A stretch of DNA of 64,000 nt, taken from NCBI GenBank assembly GCA_025618425.1, contig CM046838.1, forward strand, positions 15,181,629-15,245,628. Direction: 5' to 3'. Below, piece after piece: positions 1-10,530 of this stretch. The notes beneath the pieces were generated by a model. It had not been told where the DNA came from, searched no databases, and saw nothing but the letters and a program-made list of their open reading frames with translations. Positions within the stretch are counted from its first letter, which is position 1; each line of letters opens with the position of its first letter. The translations under genes were made by a program, and so were the position numbers. The DNA comes from Heliocidaris tuberculata (lineage: Eukaryota > Echinodermata > Echinoidea > Camarodonta > Echinometridae).

Positions 1-2120
1 TTTACGTATATATGGAAAAATGTATAGTATACATTCATGAAACTAAGAATTTACAGTGTAATTCACTTAAAATCTCAGCTTACTTGAAATTAAATAGATT
101 TACAACTGAAAAAATACCTTTACGTTATATGCAAAAATGTATACATTCACGGACGAACAAAGAATTTATAAACCTGAAAATATGTACCTCACTAACTGTT
201 CCTTTAATCTTTTCACTGAAAGGAATATGGAAAATGAAATATGAGAGTGGAGGGGGGAAAAGAAAAAAGAGAGAGGCAGACATACCCGCAATGATCCCAA
301 CACATTACCTCACCCCTTCTAGCCTCCCCCCCCCCCCAGGGGCGTCGATCCTGTGGGGGCAGGGGGCGATTGCCCCCCACCCCAGAAAATATTGGGGGGC
401 AAACATATCATTCCGCCCCCCCCCCAATAAATCCGGAGGTGTAAAATAAAATAAGGAAAAACTGATGCAAAAATCGGAAAATGAAACCTTCCAAACAATG
501 AAATACAAAAGGTATTACACGGTCAGACTTCAATTTCGCCGCGCGCTTCGTGCGCAAATTCTCTAATCTTTACTTCGTCATGTAACCGTGGAGAATTAGA
601 AGCTATTTTTAAGAGGCGTTCCAAAAAATCATGACGCCATTAAAAAGCGTTCTGAACATACATAATTCAATTCAAAGTTTGAATTTTCATATTTATTTAG
701 TTTTTTTTAATATTTTATTAGTGTTTATTTCTTCTATTATTTTGTGTTATATCTTTTCTACTCAATTTGCTGTTATGTAAGATATATTTTCCCATCATTT
801 TGTCGTTTTCCATGTGATATTTAATTCCATTTTCTGTTCATGATATCGATATGCATACTTTATTTAAGTTCAAATTACCATCATATCTTTATCAAGGCTA
901 TGATGATCAGAGGCAGCGCTCCGGGGAAGGGGGGGGCAGGGGGCAGGGGGGCAAAATGCCCCCTCACTTTTTCAAGTACCCCAAAAGTGCCCCTTTTCAT
1001 AGCTGATAAGTGCCTTTTTCTTCGTATAGTGCCCCTTTTTCTTTCTAATCAGTGTCCTTTTTACCTTCTGATGAGTGCCCCTTTTAACGTCAGAAATAAG
1101 TGCCCCTTTTGTTTTCTGATAAATGCAACATCGGTAGATACTGTTATATAAAAAGTATATATATATGGGTATGTATAAAGTCCACAAAGGAGCCTTATAC
1201 ATATAACTCCAAATAATCAGAGAGGCTTCATAACAATACATTCCCATGCTGATATCAGCACAATAGTGAGGCAGTGGAGCAGGGGGTACGGTAGGAGGGG
1301 CCCTAATGCCCTAAATTATACAAGAATGAGCAGTGCTCCTAAATTATAAAAGGAACGAGGACAATTTTTTTTCTAAAATTTTTTCAAAGCTCACTCGCTA
1401 CGCTCGCTCGCATTTACTATTATCTTCTTATCATATTAGGAAAATCGCTGTATATTTAATTCAACACCCGTTGCCTTCAGCGTTAGAAATAAATCTTTAA
1501 GTTTTTGCTCGCTCGCTTCGCTCGCTCGCAAATGAATAATCAGGCTATTACACTCAAGTGCAAAGTAGTTTTTATCTAGAACCATTTTAAGATACAAACA
1601 ATAGCGTGTCGAAAATGATCCTCGCTTGTGTATTGATCAGAATGTACCGGTATACTAATGTTTCGAAGTGGTATTTTCCGCCTTGTTTCCACCCTTTGTA
1701 GGTGCTGCTTTTTGTTGGTGCCCCCCCCCCTTTAAAAGAAGCACCGCCCCCCCCCCCCCTGATGATGACTGAATTGAGTGCGAAATGATCATCGTTACGA
1801 TAGGCTGTCTTGCCCCCCCCCCCTTCAATCCGAAAAACGGATCGTCGCCCTGCCCCCCCCCCCTCCCCCGGCCCTACATGTAGCTCCCACCCCTAATCCC
1901 TGAGCGCTCCTCTCCGCATTCCGTGACTTGCAGGAATCTGCAGACAACTTCATAACAAAAGCAAAGTCCCGTTGGGAGGGAGGGAAGGAAGTACAATGCA
2001 TTTACAGTTAACATATTTTATCCATTGCACTTGTCATCCAAGGACCGGATGCCGTACAGGCCTCCATGAGAAATAACCCCCCCCCCCCCCCCCCCGAAGA
2101 TAAATCCAAGCTTAACTTTG
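1..2120. other. Intergenic, poly-C/poly-G rich, no gene seen
   Basis: No convincing coding exon on either strand. The stretch is AT-rich DNA interrupted by C or G runs of about 8-17 bases near 330, 412, 1725, 1750, 1815, 1853 and 2080. Short palindromic CGCTCGCT-type stretches lie near 1390 and 1510. The open frames here either run through these runs or lack any family resemblance. The poly-C pieces resemble those at 5.8-7.4 kb and 41.6-41.8 kb and are probably remnants of one or more dispersed short elements. Confidence 0.6.
986..1132. repeat. Short tandem array, ~24-bp unit
   Basis: Six degenerate units each start with a core like AGTGCCCCTTTT, followed by a variable half (for example CATAGCTGATA, TTTCTAATC, AACGTCAGAAATA). 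The open frames on both strands across this interval are a by-product of the repeat, not genes. Confidence 0.75.
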
Positions 2121-2124
2121 TAAA

Positions 2125-3170
2125 TTTGGCTTACATGTAATTTGAGACTCTGAAAAAGATTAATGAAGGCTCAAAAGGTGGAAGAGACACCGCATGAATT
2201 AAACGGGAATATGCATGCTTTTGGCCTTCCAGCTGACATAGGTTAACACGCAAAAACAGGGATTTTGAAATGATTTAAATTCCCATAATATTTATTTGAA
2301 ATCATGAGAAATGTGATTTACATGAAATTTAAATCTCTGGAAAAGTATAATTAAGGCTCGATGAGTCCAATAGACCCCGCATATATAAACAGGAATATGC
2401 ATGCTTTTGACCAAAAAAAAAGTCTCGCCTGCCATAGGTTTACACGCGAAAACAAGGAATTTTAGGATGATTATAATTCCCATAGTTTTTATTTGAAAAT
2501 ACAAAAAATGTGATTTACATAAAATTTAAAGCTCTGAAAAGATATAATTATGGTTCGATGAGTCCAATAGACCCCGCATATATAAACGGGAATATGCATG
2601 CTTTTGACAAAAAAAGTCTCGGCTGCCATAGGTTTACACGTGAAAACAAGGAATATTAGGATGATTATAAATCCCTTTGTTTTTATTTGAAAATATAAGA
2701 AATGTGATTTACATGAAATTTAAAGCTCTGGAAAGGTAGATGAGTCCAGTAGACCCCGCATGAATAAACTGGAATATGCATGCTTTTGGCCTTCCAGCTG
2801 CCATAGGTTAGCACATGAAAACAGGGATTTTGAAATGATTTTAATTCATCTAGTATATATTTGAAATTATGAAAAATGTGATTTACATGAAATTTAAATC
2901 TCTGAAAAGGTATATTTAAGGCTCGATGAGTCCAGTAGACCCTGCATGAATAAACGGGAATATGCATGCTGTGGGCCTTCCAGCTGCCATAGGTTAACAC
3001 ATGATAACAGGGATTTTGAAATGTTTTTAATTCATATAGTATATATTTGAAATTATGAAAAATGTGATTTACATGAAATTTAAAGCTCTGAAAAGGTATA
3101 TTTAAGGCTCGATAAGTCCAATAGACTACGCATAAATAAACGGGAATATGCATGCTTTTGACCAAAAAAA
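2125..3170. repeat. Satellite-like tandem array, 173-197-bp unit, about 6 copies
   Basis: A unit containing GTGATTTACATGAAATTTAA, then a GGCTCGATGAGTCCAATAGA block, then GGGAATATGCATGCTTTT and a CTGCCATAGGTTTACACG block recurs head to tail. The GTGATTTACAT anchor sits near 2312, 2509, 2703, 2876 and 3063, giving periods of 197, 194, 173 and 187 bp. A more diverged first copy starts near 2125. Two sub-types exist: one has poly-A after GCTTTTGAC, the other has GGCCTTCCAGCTG. Minus-strand open frames of 70 and 160 codons across it are repeat artefacts. Confidence 0.9.
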
Positions 3171-3521
3171 AAAAGTTGTCGTATTACAACACGTTCAACC
3201 GTATGTTGTTATTGATGACGTAAGGTGGGCGTGTACATAGGCGTGTAGTCCATCACGTGAGATCCACATCCAACGAGATCTTGCGCTAGCAGACGATGTA
3301 TGTCCGCCCGAAGGCAAGCGCAGCCCAGCCCATAAGAAGAAACTCGAACTATATTATTCCAGTCCAGTATTATATTTCTAACGGACCAGAGGAAAAATTC
3401 AATGTGTAAAATTTATAAATTCATATAATCAATGTTCTATCACCGAATTACGCCTAGCCAAATGACAGCTGTTAGATTTATCATTATGCAAGCAGAATAG
3501 CTGAGCTGAATAGTGTGTATT

Positions 3522-3605
3522 TGGGTTTTTTACAGACGTGTATCAATCAGATATGATTATTTACGTCTGGGGACCGACCTTTAACGTCACCATCCGAAAG
3601 ACGTG
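3522..3605. repeat. Dispersed repeat, copy A
   Basis: The core ATGATTATTTACGTCTGGG, followed by GACCTTTAACGTCA and CACCATCC, is shared with 8052-8140 in the same orientation with only small differences. Function is unknown. It lies just left of the inverted-repeat element at 3656. Confidence 0.7.
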
Positions 3606-3962
3606 ACTCAGTCTCGAACTTGGGTCCGCTGAATCAGTTTATAACTTCCACTGATATGGTGGTGTCACACCTTGGCGTTTTAGCTAGCGTATGCCCGACG
3701 TATCAAAATTTCTCTAAAACGTCGGCATACGCTGAACTTTGATTTTTTTTTTTCAACTCTGGGCGTATACTTAGCGTATTCATAACGAGTTGGACGTATA
3801 CATAACGTATTAGTAACTTATATAGAACGCTTCGTTAACTTATAAGTAACGTATTCCAACGAATGCTTAGCGTATTGCCGGCGTACACAACTTATGCCCA
3901 ACGATAGCCTAACTTACGCATAGCGCGCGGCAGCGTATCGCTGACGATCACGTGTCGTAGCC

Positions 3963-3970
3963 TATAAAAA
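3963..3970 (+). promoter_or_regulatory. TATA box inside the inverted-repeat element
   Basis: TATAAAAA sits in a GC-richer context (CCTATAAAAAGGCTGCCGCT), about 275 bp before the mini-ORF start at 4239. The AT-rich leader between them has no competing strong TATA element in a similar context. This is inferred to be the element's own promoter; transcription is untested. Confidence 0.5.
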
Positions 3971-4238
3971 GGCTGCCGCTCGACTTTAAAGAAAGAAAAA
4001 AAATATATATATATAAATATATATAATATAATAACTTTTAGAAAAAAAATACAAAAAAAGAAGAGAGAAGTCAATTATATTATTCAAATGATTAAATATT
4101 GTTTTAAAAAAGAATATATATATGTATATAGTTGGTGATAATAGTCAAAATTGACTGATTGCCATAAAACACTAATCAACAACAACAACATATTCAAATC
4201 ATAACCGCACTATACATCACCGTATCAACACCACCGCC

Positions 4239-4337
4239 ATGCCGAAGAACACTTCGAAGAACGCTGCCAAGAAGTCCCCTGGCCGTGGGCGGGGGCGTGG
4301 ACGTGTCTTCATGAGTTCTGATGGGTTCCTCCTGTGA
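4239..4337 (+). CDS. 32-codon basic mini-ORF inside the transposon
   Basis: ATG in an ACCACCGCC context opens a 32-codon frame. Its first ~22 residues are rich in Lys, Arg and Gly (KNAAKKSPGRGRGRGR), like a nuclear localisation signal or DNA-binding tail. It ends in a non-basic stretch and TGA. It is markedly GC-richer than the surrounding leader, which suggests real coding origin. The simplest reading is the surviving first codons of the parental transposase. A captured fragment of a chromatin protein is the alternative, suggested by the neighbouring H2A. It does not match the H1 or H2B starts I know, and I assign no function. Confidence 0.4.
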   Translation: MPKNTSKNAAKKSPGRGRGRGRVFMSSDGFLL

Positions 4338-4679
4338 ACCCCATTTTTATATACCAATTCCTCTAAACGTTGTCAATACGCCATTATACGGTAGCTGTAA
4401 GTTAGAAACACGTTCAGTAAGTTTTGTGATCGTCCGGAGCACGTCAAATACGTCTTCATACGTCAATATACGTTGGAGTTAAGTTACACATACGTTCAAA
4501 GCACGTTACTCATAGGTTAGAAGTAAGTTTTGGGGTACGCTAGACTATATCTCGACGTATTTCGACTTATGAGTAACTTACGAGTAACGTGTGTGAACGT
4601 GTGTCAACGATCGCGTAACTTACCTACAACTTATGGCCCGCGTATGCGGGACGTATGAGCCATACGCTGGCATACGTCA

Positions 4680-4707
4680 AAAAATTTTGTGCTTGCACAA
4701 AATTTTT
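4680..4707. repeat. Perfect 13-bp hairpin in the transposon
   Basis: AAAAATTTTGTGC and GCACAAAATTTTT are separated by TT. It lies in the right half of the element among the ACGTAT motifs. It could be a transposase binding or cleavage feature, or a stem at the RNA level. Confidence 0.7.
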
Positions 4708-4912
4708 CGACGACCTCGCCGTATGACGACGTATACCAGCGTGTTTTAGCGTGCTCTTAACGTATGCAAAACTTACCCGTAACGTATTCGACATACGCCA
4801 GCGTATTCGCCAAATTCCTCATACGTCGGGCATACGCTGGCTAAAACGCCAAGGTGTGACACCACCATTAGCTGGATTACAGGCGCACGCCACAACGCCA
4901 CAACAAAACATC

Positions 4913-5089
4913 ATGTCTGGCAGAGGAAAAAGTGGAAAGGCCCGCACCAAGGCAAAGTCTCGCTCATCCCGAGCCGGTCTCCAGTTTCCAGTGGGACGTG
5001 TTCATCGGTTTCTCCGCAAGGACAATTATGCACAGAGGGTCGGCGGTGGAGCCCCTGTTTACATGGCTGCTGTTTACATGGCTGAGTGA
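4913..5089 (+). pseudogene. H2A: Truncated histone H2A, echinoid cleavage-stage type
   Basis: The frame encodes 58 residues. The first ~54 are H2A: the N-terminal tail, [16 protein letters not shown], and the start of the histone fold through APVYMAAV. Full-length H2A is about 124 residues, so the rest of the fold, the acidic patch and the C-terminal tail are missing. Coding similarity ends at a 15-bp direct duplication (5056-5070 and 5071-5085, TGTTTACATGGCTG plus one base), followed by VYMAE and [14 protein letters not shown] replaces the usual KGNYAKRVGAG-type loop, indicating drift. The AC-rich leader before the ATG is directly abutted by the transposon end, so any original promoter has been displaced by ~1.2 kb. 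Best read as a dead fragment. Confidence 0.8.
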
Positions 5090-5811
5090 CCGAGAAGGTG
5101 TCTATATAGCCCTAACGGCATGGCTAGGGTCTACCCCTCTGCGATCCCGATCGAGGTTGTGGCGTTGCCGAAGGAACTCTGTCTGCTTGCCTCAAACTTG
5201 GCTCATCAAAGTTTTTTGTTTGCTGATCGCCGTTTAGTTTGGCTTCAGCCAACGAGACCGACAATGTAGTTGGAAGGGGCTTCTGAACCAAATGAGTCTG
5301 ACACTGACAGTCCATGTCAGGGGCGAATACAGTAAAAAAAAAAGGGGGGATGGGGGCACACAAATGCAGGGCTGTCAACTTCGGGGGAACAGCTTAGAGG
5401 GAGATTCATATTTTTATCTTCTCGCAAGCCCTCCAAAAGTCGCTCAGTGGGTGGTTATCAGATTTTTTGGGATCCAGTATTCCTCCATAATTCTCTGACA
5501 AGCAAAAAATAAATAATAAGTTATCAGTTCTAAAAGGGGCAAAATGATGTATAAGTTTCTTTCAAAAGATGGGGGCACGGGCCAGGATTGCCCCCCCCCA
5601 AAAAAAAAAAAATCCGCCACCGGTATGAGACTGTCACGTCAGTCTTGCGGGATGGGCTTTTTTATAAGTTTTCTCGGAGGATTAATAGACCGACAATGTT
5701 AGCCTCATGGCCTCCCAAACTAATGGTGCTCATTCCAGTTTTATTTACGTTTTAGACAAGAGCCCGCGTATGCCTATAGTTTGTAGTTCAAGAGAATGTA
5801 ATTCCTATTTC
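5090..5811. other. No gene; fragment of the hAT-like repeat
   Basis: From 5368, GGGCTGTCAACTTCGGGG, the following GGGAGATTCAT and the later CTCTGACAAGCAAAAAA resemble the left part of the hAT-like element at 10531, but no right end is present. The rest is unassigned sequence with G and A runs at 5331-5347 and 5590-5611. The remainder of H2A is not found here, nor is a histone 3' stem-loop. Confidence 0.55.
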
Positions 5812-5971
5812 AGGGGTGGATCCAGGATTTTGTAAAAGATGGGGTACAGAGCCGGAAAAGTACACAATGAAGGAGGCAATTATATTTGTATTGTGTACTT
5901 CAGGTATACCAGTTGGGTATCAAACAGGGGGCCGCAGCCGATTCACCCCCCCCCCCCCCCGGATCCATCCC
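5812..5971. mobile_element. Small inverted-repeat element with poly-C core
   Basis: The left end AGGGGTGGATCC is repeated inverted as GGATCCATCCCT at the right end, next to a 15-base C run. It is about 160 bp with no coding capacity. Similar G/C-run pieces with GGATCC or GCGTCGCC borders recur at ~340, 6470, 7145 and 41570, so this may be the best-preserved member of a dispersed family. Confidence 0.5.
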
Positions 5972-8050
5972 TACTATTCTGTCATGGATGTGAAAAATGG
6001 GACTGCATAGTGTTGGCGGTCGATCTCATTAAATGTAAAGACTTAACAACAAAAAAACAATAACAACAACAACAATAAGAGATCATTATTTTGTGCTCAT
6101 TTCTATTGGAGTCATTTTTACAGATGGGTTGTAAGAGAGAATAAGAGAATAAGAGAGTATGAGAAAATGAAAGCCTGTGAAGGGGGGGGGGGACAAATAG
6201 AGCTGGGGGCGGGTAAGACAGAATAGGACTTGTAATAAATGAATTATATCGTCAGTTGCTATTGTTGGTTAGTAGTTGATTCAATTCAAAATACGGAGGC
6301 CGTTTTTCCCCTTTTCATCATACAATTAGTAGCCATTATAGGCCCTAGCTATTGCGCTTGTGAGGGTTTCTGAGCAATCCCCTATACTGTTTTCTTCGCC
6401 TGCCGTCTCAAACTTCTACAGCAGAATATCAAAAATAACTCAACGTCAGTTATTTATATTGGTGGCGTATCCAGGAATGCAGGGGGAGGGGAGGGGGCTC
6501 ACGCCCGACGAACAAAATATCAGATGCCTTCTATTCTGAATTTTCGGACAAGGAAGGAAAAAAAGACTTGTCACATGTTCATGTTCCTTCTGTGCCGGGG
6601 GTGGGGGGGGGGCACAGATTTCCTTTCATTCGATGTGTAACTAAGAAATGTCAGATTTGGTTTTGGCTAGCACGTAGTAGGGGCACGTGCATTCATGGAC
6701 ACACCACCAATAACAATAGGAGAATCTTTGATACGCCACTCTTAATTAATCTTTATATTTATATAAGCCTTTTCTGTCTTGACTTTTAACAGAATAAGGC
6801 CAATAAATTTACATTATAGGTCTATATAATCCCTTTAATTTGCAATAATCATGATATGAAATGAAATATTCTGATTTAGAAAAGTAAAGATAGCATTTTA
6901 TTATTTTTTTTTTTTTTAATTACTTTTCTCGACATTCCCGTCAGATATCGCAGTGTTTGCTCATACAGAGCTTAACATTAGGGAACATGTTTGGACCACG
7001 CCCCCCCCCCCCCATAACATAAATATCAATAGAAATTTCACAGCAAATTTTTTTAAAAAATACAAAAATACAAACATCTCTCCAGCTCCCTCTCCTCCCT
7101 GGTTGATAGAGTTGATTCCTATCTGTTTTGGGACATAAGTTTGTATTTCATGGGCGTCGCCGGGGGGGGGGGGTGCGGAGGGTGCGAACGCACCCCCCTC
7201 CAGACCAAAAAAAAAAAAAAAAAAAAAAAAGGATTTTTTCTTTTTGGGGGGGGGGCGTCGCCGGGTGGGGGGCGTCTTTTGAAAAGGGCGACATGTTCTT
7301 ATTGTGTAGTATCGAACAGCTCATATCTGCGCCACCAGCACCACTGCCTGATATTGGAGTTGGTAAGTTTTGTCTTTTTTTTTCCAAAAGGCACCCCCCC
7401 CCCCCCTTGAAAAAAGCTGGTGACGGCACTGTATTTGAAGGGACAATATCAATTATTATGCCTATATGGCTTTACCAAAAGCGATGTACCAAAACAAAAT
7501 GAAAAAATAAAGAAAATAATAAATACAAACATCTTGATAAAGACTATAACCTTTCTCTCTGGGCCGATCTACATGTACCACTATATATATACGCGTTCTT
7601 TAATTCGGGACTGAGCACTCTTCGTATTTATACTCTTTGCTTTGGTATTACTAAAGTACAGTCGAATTTTCAGCCTTGATCAAAGTCAAACTCGGAGCCA
7701 CATTTCCTGGACAACGAGAATAACTTTCTATTGGGTAGATCTAGAGGGTAAGAGGATGTTGCTAATATTTCAATCCATTATAATGATGAAGAACAGGCTA
7801 AGCGATATGAACTCAATTGATTGGCTAGCTCTGATCTGCCTCAGTGCCAGTGCCCCTCACCCGCGCCTGGCCCGGCCGAACAGACGTATCGTACCGCTAT
7901 ACCTCGCTAACCTGCCATGCCTCCGGCCCCGCCCCCGGGCCTGGCTCCTCACACCTAGCGGTACCGAAAACGAAGGAGTCAATTATTGGATTTGGGAAGG
8001 GGAGGGTACGTGGATCAGACGTGTAAGTGTTTGTGTGTGTGGTGTAATTG
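5972..8050. other. Intergenic, homopolymer-rich, no gene seen
   Basis: Poly-G near 6186 and 6602, poly-C near 7000, poly-A at ~7207-7230 and poly-C near 7397 are flanked by GGGCGTCGCC- and CTGGTGACG-like borders. The apparent open frames (for example a 124-codon plus-strand frame from 7128) run through G, A and C homopolymers and have low-complexity translations. No splice-consistent exon or RNA gene was recognised. Confidence 0.55.
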
Positions 8051-8051
8051 A

Positions 8052-8140
8052 GTTTTGACAGACTTGTATGAATCAAATATGATTATTTACGTCTGGGACT
8101 GACCTTTAACGTCAGTCGTCACCATCCAAAGACGTTACTG
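8052..8140. repeat. Dispersed repeat, copy B
   Basis: Second copy of the ATGATTATTTACGTCTGGG unit seen at 3522-3605. It differs by small substitutions and an extra AGTCGTC-type insertion before CACCATCC. Confidence 0.7.
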
Positions 8141-8962
8141 CGATTCGAATTTGCAGCCATACGGCTACTGATGTTTCATAAAATTTGACATAGAACATCA
8201 AGCCATACATGTACACGGGAAGCAATCTCCCCTACGGAGAGATAAGATCTAAACATAAAAAATCAGTGGGCAAGATTCATCCATTTTCACATAGTCTACA
8301 GTGAACCTTGCAAACCACCACTCGTGCTTCGGAACCATTCGGTTCCACTTGAGATCACGTACCCCTGCTGAATGTGCAGCCTGCTGTAATAGTCCTAACC
8401 AAAACATAATAAATATCAAAGTAAAATTGGAACATCACTTACCAATACGTTGCCTTAGGTCTACTCTTGAATTTGATGTAAAGTTTCTGCACCCCGGTAT
8501 TGAAAAAGCTGAATTTTGGAGCTTGAAAGTTGTTTGCCGTGACAGGGCTGAGGTAACAGTTGATTGTACCGTTTTTATGTATTTTGCTGCCCTCTTGTGC
8601 CCGATATAGAAGATTACTTTTGGGGGTTCCGTGGTATGAGCCGCTGTTTGTAAATTTATCATTTAGACAATTTTTTTTTAATATAATTCAATAATTTACC
8701 TTCTCATATAATTATTCGTATGAAAATGTCATAGAATGAGTACAGGTATTTATGAATAATAATTTTCATGTTTTTAATTATTTATAAATGATGATTTAAC
8801 AATATCCATTATTTATATTTATCTATTTTGCTTTCAAGTATAAATGATTTCACAATATTTATTTATGTGAAGGGGGGGGGAGGATTCACTTATCACGATT
8901 TACATGTATAAATAACAATTGTCACAATATCCAATATCTTTGCTTGACACTGTATCCCTTAA

Positions 8963-9546
8963 AGGGCAATCCAACCTTGGTAATAAGAGGATTTGTATGA
9001 AAGCAGAAAAATAAGAAAAACCGGATGGTGAAAGTTTGAAAGAAATCGGACAAGGACTAAGAAAGTTATGGATGTTTGAAAAATGAGATCACTACATCTA
9101 TGCGAATCTCAAATTGGCAATTTGGTGAGTCAATTGTGACATTTTTGTGGACAACTCTCCCATTTGTCGTACACAAAAATATCATTAATTTGCAGTTTTC
9201 TTCGAGGCGCCTTTACCCTCGGGGCAGTACTCAAAATATATTGGAGATAGCATATTGTTATAGGTCCTCATGAATGAAAAGATCCTACTGAGTAATGCAT
9301 TTTGAAAAAAAGTGACATTTTATTCATTTTGTGTTTTAGAGCGAATGGGGGAGTTGTCCACAGCTACATCACAGTGACATTACCTATTCGGCCAATTTGA
9401 AATTCCCATATGCATAGTGATTACAACTTTCAAAAAATCATAACTTTCTTATTACTTGTCCGATTTCGTTCAAACTTTCACCAATCTGCTTCTCTGATTT
9501 TTTCTCTTTCTTTCAAAGCAACTTGCTATTAAGGTTGGATTTCCCT
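8963..9546. mobile_element. Fold-back element with TTAA target duplication, copy 1
   Basis: TTAA at 8959-8962 and 9547-9550 flanks ends AGGGCAATCCAACCTT and AAGGTTGGATTTCCCT. The inverted similarity extends far inward: GTGAAAGTTTGAA, GAAATCGGACAAG, AAGAAAGTTATG, and a GACAACTC-CCCATT block near the centre all recur inverted. Arms of roughly 250 bp make most of the element one imperfect hairpin. There is no coding capacity. A TTAA duplication is typical of piggyBac-type transposases, so this is probably a non-autonomous relative. It shares its ends and core with 39511-40115. Confidence 0.85.
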
Positions 9547-9550
9547 TTAA

Positions 9551-10522
9551 AAGGGAATCGGTAACTTTGTGGAGGCTTGATTGAATAAATTGAATTTTTG
9601 TATCTGTCTTGTATAATGATGTTCAGAAGGATGAATAAATAGCCAGGCATAGAAAGGTTTTCAAATATACAATGTTATTATTAAGAAAAAGTGTGATAAG
9701 CTTAAATCAACAGACACATTAAACAAGAGCATTACGAATACATAAGTAAAAAAAATCCCAACAGATATCATGCTTAGTTACAACAATAGTTTATTTACAG
9801 ATCCACAAATTTTTCAGCCTCTTCCTCTCCCTCTCCCTCTCCCTTTATCAATTAAGTGGAAAAACATATATACAAATGATATACAGTTTCTTTAAAAAAT
9901 ATAACTTCACAAACGGCGCCTCATAACGACAAGGGTCGGCAGTATTTTTTCCCCGTCTGATTTTCCTATCACAACCACCATACCACCGAAAATGCTCCAA
10001 GAGTAGAGACGACTTGTTTTGGAAGGTGGTAGGATTTGTCTTTTTTATCATTAAGTTTGAAAAATTAATGATAATTTTACCAGCTAGACCTAGCTTCAAT
10101 ACCTAGTCACCCCTCCGGAGTAAATAATTTACTTCATGGTGAGGTAAAAGAGCGTAAGTTAGGTGAAACTTAGTTTCAACGTACCCGTAATGTAAGAGGA
10201 GTACGAGGTTATAATCATAACCTAGTACATTGGATGAGTGCAAACCACCTTCGGAGTTTGCTAAAAAGTAAAATCTTCCTCTCTCAGCTCATTTTATCAC
10301 TTCAACGATAGGATCATGAGAAATGTGAAAAAAATACAATTTATGGCAACATTGATGTGGATTTACTCATCGTTCACGTGTAGCTTTCGCTGTGCGATTA
10401 GCATTTAATACAAAGACGGCGAGACCGGCACGGTATGTAGATAAATGGAGTACAAGGCAGTGCAGCGCTGAGTGGTTCCGACACAGCATCCTAAATTTAA
10501 TTGTGCTAAATATCTTGCACGC
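9551..10522. other. No gene seen
   Basis: AT-rich sequence with a CTCTCC hexamer run at ~9820-9843. An imperfect palindrome near 10200-10232 (GTACGAGGTTATAATCATAACCTAGTAC) resembles a motif at 22662-22694. Confidence 0.5.
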
Positions 10523-10530
10523 ATATATAT

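Larger units (their letters stand above)
3656..4869. mobile_element. DNA transposon derivative with ~46-bp terminal inverted repeats
   Basis: The left end (ATGGTGGTGTCACACCTTGG, continuing through CGTTTTAGC) is repeated inverted at the right end (...CCAAGGTGTGACACCACCAT). The match runs about 46 bp with one clear difference, CTAGCG against CCAGCG. Inside the ends are dense ACGTAT, GCGTAT and AACTTA motifs in both orientations, like the subterminal binding-site arrays of some cut-and-paste transposons. The middle carries a TATA box and a short basic ORF. No transposase domain is left, so this is a non-autonomous derivative. A clear target-site duplication was not found, so the superfamily is unassigned. 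The right end stops only ~43 bp before the start codon of a truncated histone H2A. Confidence 0.85.

Noticed and set aside
2292..3165. Minus-strand frames with repeated MHIPVY
   Set aside because: These follow the ~190-bp tandem satellite unit; the frame breaks between units and has no known domain.
2125..3170. CRISPR-like array
   Set aside because: Units are ~190 bp with no spacers, in a eukaryotic genome; ordinary tandem repeat.
4913..5300. Functional histone gene or histone cluster
   Set aside because: H2A stops after ~54 family residues; no other histone, no 3' stem-loop, and the promoter is displaced by a transposon.
5090..5300. snRNA or 5S-like gene beside H2A
   Set aside because: Some GC-rich stem-like stretches but no recognisable box elements or family sequence.
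7128..7502. 124-codon plus-strand frame at 7.1 kb
   Set aside because: Runs through G, A and C homopolymers; overlapping open frames on the other strand are equally long.
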